NCBI RefSeq assembly: GCF_000632225.1
Contig: NZ_JFYV01000054.1
Span: 62,001 to 126,000 of the forward strand
Length of the DNA: 64,000 bases
Origin: Sphingomonas sp. RIT328
GTDB lineage: Bacteria > Pseudomonadota > Alphaproteobacteria > Sphingomonadales > Sphingomonadaceae
Direction of reading: 5' to 3'
Shown here: positions 26,202 to 34,440 of the stretch, in pieces
Layout: the number at the start of each line of letters is the position of its first letter
How positions within the stretch are numbered: the first letter of the stretch is position 1
Translations under genes and position numbers: made by a program
The notes under the pieces: model-generated
Seen by the model: the letters and a program-made list of their open reading frames with translations, nothing else
Database searches by the model: none
Told to the model about the DNA's origin: nothing

Positions 26202-28492
26202 GCGGATCGCTCCACCCGCACCGGCACCGACTTGCCCGCCGGCACGTGGCTCTGCTCGGCCTTGTGCGTCACCGGCATCAGCACGTTGCACTCGGGATAA
26301 TAAGCGCCGAGGCATCCCTGCGGAATGTCGTAGGGGACGACGAGCAGCTGGCCGACCCGCCGGTCGCCGTTGCTGCCCGCGTCGCCGACGAGGTCGACCA
26401 GGTCATGTTCGGCGAGGCCCATCGTCGCCATGTCGGCGCGGTTCATGAAGACGATGTCGCGCGTGCCTTTGATGCCGCGGAACCGGTCGTGATAGCCATA
26501 GACGGTGGTGTTGAACTGATCGTTCGAACGCAGCGTCATCAGCCGGAACCGCCCGGGCGCCTCGGCGAAACCGGTCGCGTTGAGTGTCGAGGGCACGTTG
26601 AACTCGGCGCGGCCGCTTTCGGTCAGCCATTGCCGATGCGCCGCCTCGACGCCCTTCCAGAAGCCGCCCGGTACCCACATCCGCTCGTTGAAGCGGGTGA
26701 ATTTGTCGGGATAGGTCGCCTCGATCGCGTCGCGGACCAGCGCGTAATCGCCGACCCACGCATCCCAGTCGACCTTCGGATTGGGCGCCAGTGTCGCCTT
26801 GGCGATGCCCGCGACGATCGCCGGCTCGGACAGCAGGGTGTCCGCCGCCGGCGTCGCCTTGCCGCGCGAACCGTAGATGCGGCTGAAACTGTCCTCCATC
26901 GTCACCGCCTGCGGCCCCGTCGCCTGCTCGTCGGTCTCGATCCGGCCGAGGCAGGGGAGCAGGTAACAGGTCTTGCCGGGCAGCAGATGCGTGCGGTTGA
27001 GCTTGGTCGCGATGCTGACGGTGAGGTCGAGCTGCTGCCACGCCGGCTCGATCTCGGCGGTCGCCGGCACGGCGCGGGCGAGATTGCCGCCGAGGCCGAT
27101 GAACGCCTGGGCGGTGCCGTCGATGATATGTTCGCACGCCTCGACCGTGTCCCAGCCCTTGTCGCGCGGCGGCTCGAAATCGTAGAGCGCCTTGAGCCGG
27201 TCGAGCGGCGCCAATTCAGGCTTTTCGGTGATGCCGACGGTGCGCTGGCCCTGGACGTTGCTGTGCCCGCGCACCGGGCCGAAGCCTGCGCCCGGCTTGC
27301 CGACGTTGCCGCGCAACAGCATCAGATTGACCAGGGTGTGCAGATTGTCGATGCCGTGGACGTGCTGGGTCAGCCCCATGCCGTAGACGCAGATGACGCG
27401 CTTCGACTTGGCGTAGATCGCACCGACGCCTTCCAGCTCGCCGCGGCTGAGCCCGCTCTCATGCTCGATCGTCGCCCAGTCGGTCGCGCGCACCATGTCG
27501 GCGAAGGCCTCGAAGCCCTTGGTATGTTCGGCGATGAAGGCGTGGTCGAGGATAGCGGGGGCGCCGATCCGCTGGCACTGGTCGTCCGCCTCGATGACAT
27601 ATTTGCAGATGCCGAGCATCGCCGCGATGTCGCCGCCGGTCTTGACCTGATGATATTGGCTGGCGATCGGCGTCGACTTGCCGGTGACCATCTCGATCGG
27701 GTTCTGCGGATCGGTGAACCGTTCGAGCCCGCGTTCCTTCAACGGGTTGAAGACGATGATCTCGACCCCGCGCTTGGCGCAGGCGCGCAGCGGGTGAAGC
27801 GCCCGCGGGCTGTTCACGCCAGGGTTCTGGCCGAAATAGAGGATCATGTCGCAGCTGTCGTAATCCGACAGATGGATCGTGCCGACCGGCGATCCGATCG
27901 CGGACTTCAACCCGACCGACGTCGTCTCGTGGCACATGTTGGACGAATCGGGCAGGTTCTGGCTGCCGTACATCCGTGCCATCAGCGCCCACATATAGCT
28001 CGTCTCGAGGCTGGCGCGGCCGGAGGCGTAGAAGACGACCTTGGCCGGGTCATAGCCCTTGAGATGCGCGCCGATGTCGGCAAACGCCTCCTCCCAGCTC
28101 ACCGCGACGTAGCGGTCGCTCGCCGCGTCATATCGCATCGGATGGGTGAGGCGGCCCGCCTGTTCGAGGTCGAAATCCTTCCATCCGCGCAACTCGGTGA
28201 CGCTATGCTCGGTGAAGAAGGCGGGCGTGGTGCGATAGCTGGTCAGCTCCCACGCGGTCGCCTTGGCGCCGTTCTCGCAGAATTCCGCGATATGCGGATG
28301 CGCGGGCTTCCCCCAGGCGCACGACACGCACATCACGCCCTCCGGCTTGTTCTGCCGGGCAAGCTCGCGCACCGTCTCGGGATTGACCTTCTCGCGCAGG
28401 TTGATGCGGGCGACCGACTTCATCGACCCCCAGCCGCCGGACGGGCCGGTATAGGGTTCGGTACTGATCTGATCGTCGGCCACTATGTTCAT
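26198..28492 (-). CDS. FdhF/YdeP family molybdopterin oxidoreductase
   Basis: 764 residues, the usual size for YdeP-type proteins. It is a cytoplasmic bis-MGD enzyme related to formate dehydrogenase H. The three N-terminal cysteines Cys55, Cys58 (MCVSCAW) and Cys72 (FCENGAK) probably bind an iron-sulfur cluster. Cys187 (SSNMCHETTSVG) occupies the place of the selenocysteine Mo ligand. FGQNPGVNSPRALHPL and GHSNVQGQRTVG are characteristic. No NADH or quinone-linked subunit accompanies it, so the electron acceptor is unknown. mobA and fdhD follow in the same operon, supplying cofactor assembly. Confidence 0.93.
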   Translation of the reverse strand: MNIVADDQISTEPYTGPSGGWGSMKSVARINLREKVNPETVRELARQNKPEGVMCVSCAWGKPAHPHIAEFCENGAKATAWELTSYRTTPAFFTEHSVTELRGWKDFDLEQAGRLTHPMRYDAASDRYVAVSWEEAFADIGAHLKGYDPAKVVFYASGRASLETSYMWALMARMYGSQNLPDSSNMCHETTSVGLKSAIGSPVGTIHLSDYDSCDMILYFGQNPGVNSPRALHPLRACAKRGVEIIVFNPLKERGLERFTDPQNPIEMVTGKSTPIASQYHQVKTGGDIAAMLGICKYVIEADDQCQRIGAPAILDHAFIAEHTKGFEAFADMVRATDWATIEHESGLSRGELEGVGAIYAKSKRVICVYGMGLTQHVHGIDNLHTLVNLMLLRGNVGKPGAGFGPVRGHSNVQGQRTVGITEKPELAPLDRLKALYDFEPPRDKGWDTVEACEHIIDGTAQAFIGLGGNLARAVPATAEIEPAWQQLDLTVSIATKLNRTHLLPGKTCYLLPCLGRIETDEQATGPQAVTMEDSFSRIYGSRGKATPAADTLLSEPAIVAGIAKATLAPNPKVDWDAWVGDYALVRDAIEATYPDKFTRFNERMWVPGGFWKGVEAAHRQWLTESGRAEFNVPSTLNATGFAEAPGRFRLMTLRSNDQFNTTVYGYHDRFRGIKGTRDIVFMNRADMATMGLAEHDLVDLVGDAGSNGDRRVGQLLVVPYDIPQGCLGAYYPECNVLMPVTHKAEQSHVPAGKSVPVRVERSA

Positions 28493-28495
28493 CCC

Positions 28496-28508
28496 TCACG
28501 CTTCGTGA
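28496..28508. repeat. Short hairpin upstream of the oxidoreductase gene
   Basis: tcacg ctt cgtga, a perfect 5-bp inverted repeat immediately 5' of the oxidoreductase ATG. It could be an operator half-site or a leader hairpin; the small size makes chance likely. Confidence 0.25.
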
Positions 28509-28703
28509 GCGCGAACGCGTGGAGGCGAGGGTTGGATGCACGGAAACGATGACAGGATGCCGCTGGGCCGACGATCCCGCCGCCAACCGTCCCCGGTGAT
28601 CCGATTATAGCCGCATTCGGCGATGATTTGCCGACGGCATTCAAAAACGCCGCATGATCGCCTAGATCAGCATCCGAATCTTCCCTTCCGACAGGCTGTT
28701 CCC

Positions 28704-29672
28704 ATGACCACCCATTCCACGCGCATGCTCATCCTCGGCTCGGGCCCGGCGGGTCTGTCGGCGGCGATCTACGGCGCGCGCGCTGGCATGGCGCCGATCG
28801 TCGTCCAGGGCATCCAGCCCGGCGGGCAGCTCACCACCACCACCGATGTCGAGAATTACCCCGGCTTCGCCGACGTCATCCAGGGCCCGTGGCTGATGGA
28901 GCAGATGCAGAAGCAGGCGGAGCATGTCGGCACGCGGCTGATGTGGGACACGATCGTCGAGGTCGACCTCACCCGGCGGCCGTTCCGGCTGATCGGCGAC
29001 GGCGGCGACGTCTACGAGGGCGAGGTGCTGGTGATCGCCACCGGCGCGCAGGCGAAATGGCTCGGGCTCGAATCGGAGGAGGCGATGAAGGGCAAGGGCG
29101 TGTCCGCCTGCGCGACCTGCGACGGCTTCTTTTACCGTGGCAAGAAGGTGGCGGTGATCGGCGGCGGCAATACCGCGGTCGAGGAGGCGCTTTACCTCAC
29201 CAACCACAGCGACGACGTCACGCTGATCCATCGCCGCGACACGTTGCGCGCTGAGCGCATCTTGCAGGAGCGGCTGCACGCGCATCCCAACGTCACCGTG
29301 CTGTGGAACAAGGAGGTGCGCGAGTTCGTCGACGGCGGCGGCAATGCCGGCCTCGTCGCGCTCGATCTGGAGGATACGGTGACGGGCGAACATTCGCGCC
29401 TGTCGGTCGACGGCGGGTTCGTCGCGATCGGCCACCATCCCGCGACCGAGCTGTTCCGCGGCCATCTCGCGCTCGACGACGACGGCTATATCGCGGTCGA
29501 AACCGGCTCGACCCGCACCAGCGTGCCGGGCGTCTTCGCCTGCGGCGACGTCGCCGACAAAATCTATCGCCAGGCGGTGACCGCGGCGGGCACCGGCTGC
29601 ATGGCCGCGCTCGATGCGGAGCGCTTTCTCGCCGCCGCCGAGTTCGAGGAGATGGCCGAGGCGGCGGAATAG
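28704..29672 (+). CDS. trxB: Thioredoxin-disulfide reductase
   Basis: 322 residues, the family norm. It transfers electrons from NADPH through FAD to thioredoxin in the cytoplasm. The FAD motif is LILGSGPAGLSAAIYGARAG at the start, the redox-active disulfide is Cys136-Ala-Thr-Cys139 (ACATCDGF), and the NADPH motif is VIGGGNTAVEEALYL. GVFACGDVADKIYRQAVTAAG closes the FAD site. The ATG at 28704 has only a weak AGG upstream; the frame upstream lacks similarity. Confidence 0.97.
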   Translation: MTTHSTRMLILGSGPAGLSAAIYGARAGMAPIVVQGIQPGGQLTTTTDVENYPGFADVIQGPWLMEQMQKQAEHVGTRLMWDTIVEVDLTRRPFRLIGDGGDVYEGEVLVIATGAQAKWLGLESEEAMKGKGVSACATCDGFFYRGKKVAVIGGGNTAVEEALYLTNHSDDVTLIHRRDTLRAERILQERLHAHPNVTVLWNKEVREFVDGGGNAGLVALDLEDTVTGEHSRLSVDGGFVAIGHHPATELFRGHLALDDDGYIAVETGSTRTSVPGVFACGDVADKIYRQAVTAAGTGCMAALDAERFLAAAEFEEMAEAAE

Positions 29673-29757
29673 CGACCGGCCGTGGCCGGAACGGGCGTCG
29701 GCACTGCATGACCTTGCAGCGGTGCTCGATGTCGCTGTTCTAGACTGGAAGGTGATC

Positions 29758-29897
29758 ACGCGAAGACACGAAGGCGCTAAGAGTTCAGTGCAATACAATG
29801 ACGTGGAAGCGTCGGGCGAGTGCACTTCCAGACTATAGAGGAAAGCGCTTCCCTTGTGCGACGACCGAATTTTTCGCGTCTTTGCGGCTTCGCGTGT
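29758..29897. repeat. Imperfect inverted-repeat element, copy A
   Basis: A left arm at 29758-29780 (acgcgaagacacgaaggcgc and following) is matched by an inverted right arm at 29873-29895, 18 of 23 positions identical. About 90 bases of lower-GC spacer with small internal hairpins separate them. The motif GCGAAGACGCGAAG also forms the arms of the larger element at 55197-55453. It fills the 226-base gap between trxB and the exosortase hydrolase gene; nothing else is seen there. It may be a non-autonomous repeat or terminator-like structure. Confidence 0.55.
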
Positions 29898-29898
29898 G

Positions 29899-30663
29899 TT
29901 ATTGGTCTTCCAGCAAACCCGCGACCAACGCCTGGAACTGCCGCTGATCCGTCTCCCGGGCGAAGCTGTGCGAGGCGGTGTCGATCCGATGCGCGGGAAG
30001 ATGCGGCGCTGCGGCGGCGAAGGCCTGCGCGGTGGCGTCGCCGCTCGCGAGGATGATCGTGGCGGCATCGCCCCAATTTTCGATCGCGCCGACGATCCGC
30101 CGCGCGAGTGTCTGCGGCAGAGCGGTCGAGGCCTTGTGCAGACCGCGGAGCGCCTTGCCGAGATCGATGCGGCCGGAAAGCAGCCGCGCCCAGGCGCGCC
30201 GGCTGGTCAGGCGCTGGCGATAGGTGGCGCGGATCGCGGCGACCGGGGGAAGGTCGTCGAAGTCCTCGATCGTCCAGGGATTGGCGAGGATCAGGCGATC
30301 GACTCCCGCCTCGCGGCCGTGGAGCGCGAGCAGGCTCGCCGCGTCGCAATTGCCATAAGCGACGATCGTCGCGAGCTGCGGCGCGGCGGCGCGGAAGGCT
30401 TCCGCCGCGGCGACGAGATCGCCGCGGGCGGACAGGTACCCGTGGTTGTCGCCCGACGAATCGCCGATCCCGCGCCGGTCGTAGCGAAAGACGGGATGGC
30501 CGCGGGCCGTCATCGCCGCGGCGAGCAGCGCCATGCCGCGATGCGCGCCGCAGCGGATTTCGTTGCCGCCGGAGACGATCAGCAATCCGGTCGCGCCCGC
30601 CGCCATGTCGAGCGAGCCGATCAGCGTCTCGCCCGCACAGGGAAAGGTGATCAGGCTTCGCAC
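29899..30663 (-). CDS. Exosortase A-associated alpha/beta hydrolase 1
   Basis: 254 residues from GTG at 30663, overlapping the preceding gene by 13 bases. The fold is alpha/beta hydrolase: a GGNEIRCGAHRG oxyanion-type strand, YDRRGIGDSSG, and a nucleophile elbow GNCDAAS with Cys106 in place of the usual Ser. The catalytic His is probably in DTASHSFARE. This matches the hydrolase-1 family that always accompanies exosortase A loci. It acts in the cytoplasm with the carrier protein, ligase and decarboxylase nearby; its reaction is unknown but a thioesterase role on the carrier is plausible. Confidence 0.9.
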   Translation of the reverse strand: MRSLITFPCAGETLIGSLDMAAGATGLLIVSGGNEIRCGAHRGMALLAAAMTARGHPVFRYDRRGIGDSSGDNHGYLSARGDLVAAAEAFRAAAPQLATIVAYGNCDAASLLALHGREAGVDRLILANPWTIEDFDDLPPVAAIRATYRQRLTSRRAWARLLSGRIDLGKALRGLHKASTALPQTLARRIVGAIENWGDAATIILASGDATAQAFAAAAPHLPAHRIDTASHSFARETDQRQFQALVAGLLEDQ

Positions 30664-31361
30664 GCCGCGATCCAGCCGGCGATATCCTCGGCGAGCAGCG
30701 CGGCGAGCGCGGCATCGTTGCCCGGTTCGCTGCGGCGCCACAGCGGGGCGGCATCGACGTGGCGGTCGGCTGCGGCGGGGTCGCTGGCGAGGCGGACGAC
30801 GCGACGGGGGATGCCGGGCTGATCGGACGGCGTCGCCGCCGACATCGACAGCAACAGGTCGCTTGGCAACAGGTTGCCGGCGATCTCGACCGGATCGCCA
30901 CCCGCCATCATCATCGTCTGGTCGCCGGAATGGCTGGCGGCTCGCCACGTCCGATGCAAATCCCGCAGCAGGTCTGCGCCGGTTTGCGGCGCGAGATGCC
31001 ACCGTCCGCTATGGAGCGCGCAGCCGTCGAGCAACGCTCCGCTTCGAATGCCCACCGCATAGGTGCGCCGCCCGTCGTCGAAACAGCGATCCGTGATGGC
31101 CTCCAGCGCCGTCGCCATGCGCAGCAGCGTAAGGCCGGCGAGCGGGGTGATGCTCTCCCCCTGACCCGGCACGTCGGGCAGCACACTGCCGATGCCCCGC
31201 TCCGCCAGCGCCCGCAGCAGCGTCACCACGAAGGTCCGTGTGCGATTGCCTTCCTCGAACATCGGCAGCGCGACGACGGCGAGCGGCCCGTCGTCGGGGC
31301 CGAAGCGCAGCATCGCCTCGCGCCCGCCCGGCCAGTCGTAATGATCGATCCGCGGCGCCAT
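30651..31361 (-). CDS. Exosortase A-associated hydrolase 2
   Basis: 236 residues. An alpha/beta-hydrolase-like protein with VVALPMFEEGNRTRTFVVTL near the N-terminus, DVPGQGESITP, and GIRSGALLDG at the expected nucleophile position (Ser). This is the second hydrolase family linked to exosortase A loci. It starts 10 bases after the acyl carrier protein stop codon and ends inside the start of hydrolase 1, so the three genes form one transcript. No strong ribosome binding site is seen. Substrate unknown. Confidence 0.88.
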   Translation of the reverse strand: MAPRIDHYDWPGGREAMLRFGPDDGPLAVVALPMFEEGNRTRTFVVTLLRALAERGIGSVLPDVPGQGESITPLAGLTLLRMATALEAITDRCFDDGRRTYAVGIRSGALLDGCALHSGRWHLAPQTGADLLRDLHRTWRAASHSGDQTMMMAGGDPVEIAGNLLPSDLLLSMSAATPSDQPGIPRRVVRLASDPAAADRHVDAAPLWRRSEPGNDAALAALLAEDIAGWIAACEA

Positions 31362-31371
31362 GCCGCAGAGG

Positions 31372-31644
31372 CTAGACGAGCGCCTTGCTCGCGGCAAATT
31401 CGACCAGCGCGCCGAAGGTTTCGAGCATATCGCCATCGACTTCGTCATCCTCGATCAGGATGCCGAGCCGGTCCTCGATCTCGGTCAGCACGCTGGCGAC
31501 CGCCATCGAATCGAGTTCGGGCAGCGCGCCGAACAGCGGCGTCGTCGCGGTGAAGCCGGCGACGCGCTCGGCGGAAAGGCCCAACACGTCACGCAGGACG
31601 GCGCGGACGGTGGTCTCGACGGTGTCATAGCCTTCGGGAAGCAA
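31372..31644 (-). CDS. Acyl carrier protein, exosortase A-associated
   Basis: 90 residues from TTG at 31644 (no ATG is in frame; AGG lies upstream). The four-helix carrier fold is seen, with the phosphopantetheine-attachment Ser46 in PELDSMAVASVLTEIEDRLG. It is acidic, as carriers are. It presumably carries an acyl or aminoacyl group loaded by the divergent AMP-forming ligase at 31727 and released by one of the hydrolases. It is the first gene of the minus-strand trio. Confidence 0.88.
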   Translation of the reverse strand: MLPEGYDTVETTVRAVLRDVLGLSAERVAGFTATTPLFGALPELDSMAVASVLTEIEDRLGILIEDDEVDGDMLETFGALVEFAASKALV

Positions 31645-31726
31645 AGCGGCGGCCCTGATCGGTTGCGGATAGCCGCCGGTACTGGCTGGGGCTGCATTCG
31701 GCAACAGAGTGACGCTAAGAGGGGCG

Positions 31727-33223
31727 ATGGCCCTGCCCGATCCGACCCCGTTTCCGCTCGACCACCTGCTGCGCGGCGCCGCGGACGCGCCCGCGCTGCT
31801 GACGCGATCCCGCGACTGGACCTTCGCCGCGCTCGAGGACGCGGTTGCCGCGGTCGCCGGCTGGCTCGACGCACAAGGGTGTGCGCCCGGCGAGCGGATC
31901 GCGAGCTGGTTGCCCAAGACCGTGCTCGCCTGCGTGCTGCCGCTCGCCGCGGCCCGCGCCGGGCTGGTGCACGTCCCGATCAATCCGGCGCTGCGCCGCG
32001 CGCAGGTCGCCCATATCCTCGCCGACAGCGGCGCGCGCCTGCTTGTCACCCAGAGCGCGCGCGCCGAAACGCTCGACCCCGCGGACGTGCCGGCGGAGTG
32101 CCGCCTGATCGACGAGGGCAAGGTGCCGCTCGCCGGCGGCGGGCCGGGTCGCTCGACCGCAGACCCGCAGTCGCTCGCCGCGATCCTTTACACCTCGGGG
32201 TCGACCGGACGGCCCAAGGGGGTGATGCTCAGCCATGCCAATCTGTCACTCGGCGCGGTGGCGGTGGCGCATTACTTGCGATTATCGCCGTCCGACCGGG
32301 TGCTCGGGGTGCTGCCGCTCGCCTTCGATTATGGCCAGAACCAGTTGCTGTCCGCCTGGTATGCCGGCGCCGCCGTCGCCCCGCTCGACTATCTGACGGC
32401 GCGCGACGTGGTGAAAGCGGTCGAGCGGTTCGAGGCGACGACGCTCGCCGGGGTGCCGCCGTTATGGGTGCAGTTGCTCGACGTCGACTGGCCGGCGGCG
32501 ACCGCCGCCCGATTGCGACGGCTGACCAATTCGGGCGGCGCCTTGACCGAGCGGCTGGTGCGCGGACTGCGTGCGCGCTTCCCCGCCGCCGAGCTCGTCG
32601 CCATGTATGGACTGACCGAGGCGTTCCGTTCGACCTGGCTCGACCCGGCGCTGATCGACGCGCATCCCGACGCGATCGGCCGCGCCATCCCCTTCGCCGA
32701 GGTGATGGCGGTCCGCCCCGACGGCACGCGCGCGCACGGCGAGCCGGGCGAACTCGTCCACGCCGGGCCGCTGGTGGCGCAGGGCTATTGGCGCGACCCC
32801 GAGCGGACGGCCGAACGCTTCCGTCCCGCTCCGCCATGGTCGGCGAGCGGCGGCATCGCGGTCTGGTCGGGGGATACCGTCGTCGAAGGGGAGGACGGCC
32901 TGTTCCGCTTCGTCGGCCGCGACGACGAGATGATCAAGAGCGCCGGCAACCGGATCAGCCCGCTCGAGATCGAGGAGGCGGTGCTGGCCGGCGGCGAGGC
33001 GCGCGAGGCGGTCGCGGTCGGCGTCGCCGATGCGCGGCTCGGGCAGGCGATCACCGTCGTGCTGGCGGGCGATGCCGCGGCGGAGCCGGCGTTGCGGGCG
33101 CGATTGCGCAGCCTGTTGCCGAGCTTCATGCAACCGGCTCGTTATGTCTGGCGCGACGCGCTGCCGCGCAACGCCAACGGCAAGCTCGACCGGGCCGCGA
33201 TCCGCGCCGAGGTGACGGCATGA
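31727..33223 (+). CDS. AMP-forming acyl-CoA/acyl-ACP ligase, exosortase A-associated
   Basis: 498 residues from ATG 31727, with AAGAGGGG just upstream. It belongs to the adenylate-forming ANL superfamily. The phosphate loop YTSGSTGRPKG is at about residues 154-164, the adenine motif is MYGLTEAFRSTWLDP, the hinge is SGDTVVEGEDGLFRFVGRDDEM, and the C-terminal catalytic Lys is in NANGKLDRAAI. It activates a carboxylic acid as an adenylate and should transfer it to CoA or to the carrier protein encoded divergently, 82 bases away. Its stop overlaps the decarboxylase start (ATGA). The acid is unknown. Confidence 0.93.
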   Translation: MALPDPTPFPLDHLLRGAADAPALLTRSRDWTFAALEDAVAAVAGWLDAQGCAPGERIASWLPKTVLACVLPLAAARAGLVHVPINPALRRAQVAHILADSGARLLVTQSARAETLDPADVPAECRLIDEGKVPLAGGGPGRSTADPQSLAAILYTSGSTGRPKGVMLSHANLSLGAVAVAHYLRLSPSDRVLGVLPLAFDYGQNQLLSAWYAGAAVAPLDYLTARDVVKAVERFEATTLAGVPPLWVQLLDVDWPAATAARLRRLTNSGGALTERLVRGLRARFPAAELVAMYGLTEAFRSTWLDPALIDAHPDAIGRAIPFAEVMAVRPDGTRAHGEPGELVHAGPLVAQGYWRDPERTAERFRPAPPWSASGGIAVWSGDTVVEGEDGLFRFVGRDDEMIKSAGNRISPLEIEEAVLAGGEAREAVAVGVADARLGQAITVVLAGDAAAEPALRARLRSLLPSFMQPARYVWRDALPRNANGKLDRAAIRAEVTA

Positions 33224-34440
33224 AGCCGGTCGGTCCGCTGCCGCCCGAATTCGCCGGTCAGTCCGGCGCCCTGACCATCGCCGGCGCGCCGGCGGAACAG
33301 TGGGCGGCGGACACGCCGGTCTTCGTCTACGACGCCGGCATCGTCGCCGCGCGCATCCGCCGCTTCCGCGCCGCCTTTCCGAAGGTCGACCTCCATTATG
33401 CGATCAAGGCGAACCCCTTGCCCGCGCTGCTCGACACGGTCGCGCCCTGGGTCGACGGCCTCGACGTCGCGTCGGGCGGCGAGCTGGAGCGTGCGCTGGC
33501 GGTCAAGCCCGGCGGCGCGATCAGCTTCGCCGGTCCGGGCAAACGCGATGCCGAGCTGGCCGCCGCGCTGCGCAACGGCGCGACGCTCAATCTCGAGTCG
33601 GACGGCGAGGCGACGCGCGCGCTGCGGCTCGCCGATCAGCTCGGCGTCACGCCGCGGCTGGCGGTGCGGGTCAATCCCGATGTCGAACTGCGCGGATCGG
33701 GCATGAAGATGGGCGGCCGGCCGTCGCCCTTCGGCGTCGATGCGGCCGCGGCGGCGGTCTTGGTCCGCCGGCTGATCGACGCCGGCGCCGACTGGCGCGG
33801 CTTCCACATCTATGCCGGAAGTCAGGCGCTCGACGCGGGCGCGATCGTCGAGACGCAGGCGGCCACGCTCGCGCTCGCCGCCCGGCTGGCCGAGGCGGCG
33901 GGGGCCGCGCCGCCGCTGGTCAATCTCGGCGGCGGCTTCGGCGTGCCCTATTTCGCCGGCGACCGGCCGCTCGATGTCGAGCGGATCGGGGCAGGCCTTG
34001 CGGAGGCATTGGCGACGCGCGCGGCGGTGCTGCGTGAGGCGCGGTTCGCGATCGAGCTCGGCCGCTGGCTGGTCGCCGAGGCGGGCGTCTATCTGACCCG
34101 GATCGTCGATCGCAAGACGAGCCAGGGCGAGACGTTCCTCGTCACCGACGGCGGCCTTAACCATCAGCTCGCCGCGAGCGGCAATTTCGGCACGGTGGTG
34201 CGGCGCAACTATCCGCTCGCGCTCGCCAGCGCGATCGACGGCCCCGCGGCCGAGACGGTGTCGGTGGTCGGGCCGCTGTGCACGCCGCTCGACCGGCTCG
34301 GCGACCGCGTCGCCCTGCCGGAGGCGCAGCCGGGGGACCTGATCGCCGTCTTCCTTGCCGGCGCCTATGGCGCGTCGGCGAGTCCTGCTGCTTTCCTCGG
34401 CCATCCTGCCGCGGCGGAGATCGTGGTCGGCGGTGCCTAA
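33220..34440 (+). CDS. PLP-dependent decarboxylase, exosortase A-associated
   Basis: 406 residues of the fold-III (diaminopimelate/ornithine decarboxylase-like) family. PLP-binding Lys63 is in DLHYAIKANPLPALL. The phosphate-binding glycines are in NLGGGFGVPY, and the active-site Cys is in GPLCTPLDRLG. This subfamily is restricted to exosortase A loci, and its amino acid substrate is not known. Gene order suggests it decarboxylates an amino acid that is free, or loaded by the ligase. Its TAA overlaps the TAG of the convergent secreted protein gene by two bases. Confidence 0.93.
   Translation: MKPVGPLPPEFAGQSGALTIAGAPAEQWAADTPVFVYDAGIVAARIRRFRAAFPKVDLHYAIKANPLPALLDTVAPWVDGLDVASGGELERALAVKPGGAISFAGPGKRDAELAAALRNGATLNLESDGEATRALRLADQLGVTPRLAVRVNPDVELRGSGMKMGGRPSPFGVDAAAAAVLVRRLIDAGADWRGFHIYAGSQALDAGAIVETQAATLALAARLAEAAGAAPPLVNLGGGFGVPYFAGDRPLDVERIGAGLAEALATRAAVLREARFAIELGRWLVAEAGVYLTRIVDRKTSQGETFLVTDGGLNHQLAASGNFGTVVRRNYPLALASAIDGPAAETVSVVGPLCTPLDRLGDRVALPEAQPGDLIAVFLAGAYGASASPAAFLGHPAAAEIVVGGA

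Noticed and set aside
26246..28552. 768-codon plus-strand open frame opposite the molybdenum oxidoreductase
   Set aside because: It shadows the YdeP-type enzyme, which has clear motifs on the other strand.
31683..31696. Sigma-54-like TGGC...GC sequence between the carrier protein and ligase genes
   Set aside because: The spacing between the GG and GC elements is two bases too short for a -24/-12 promoter.
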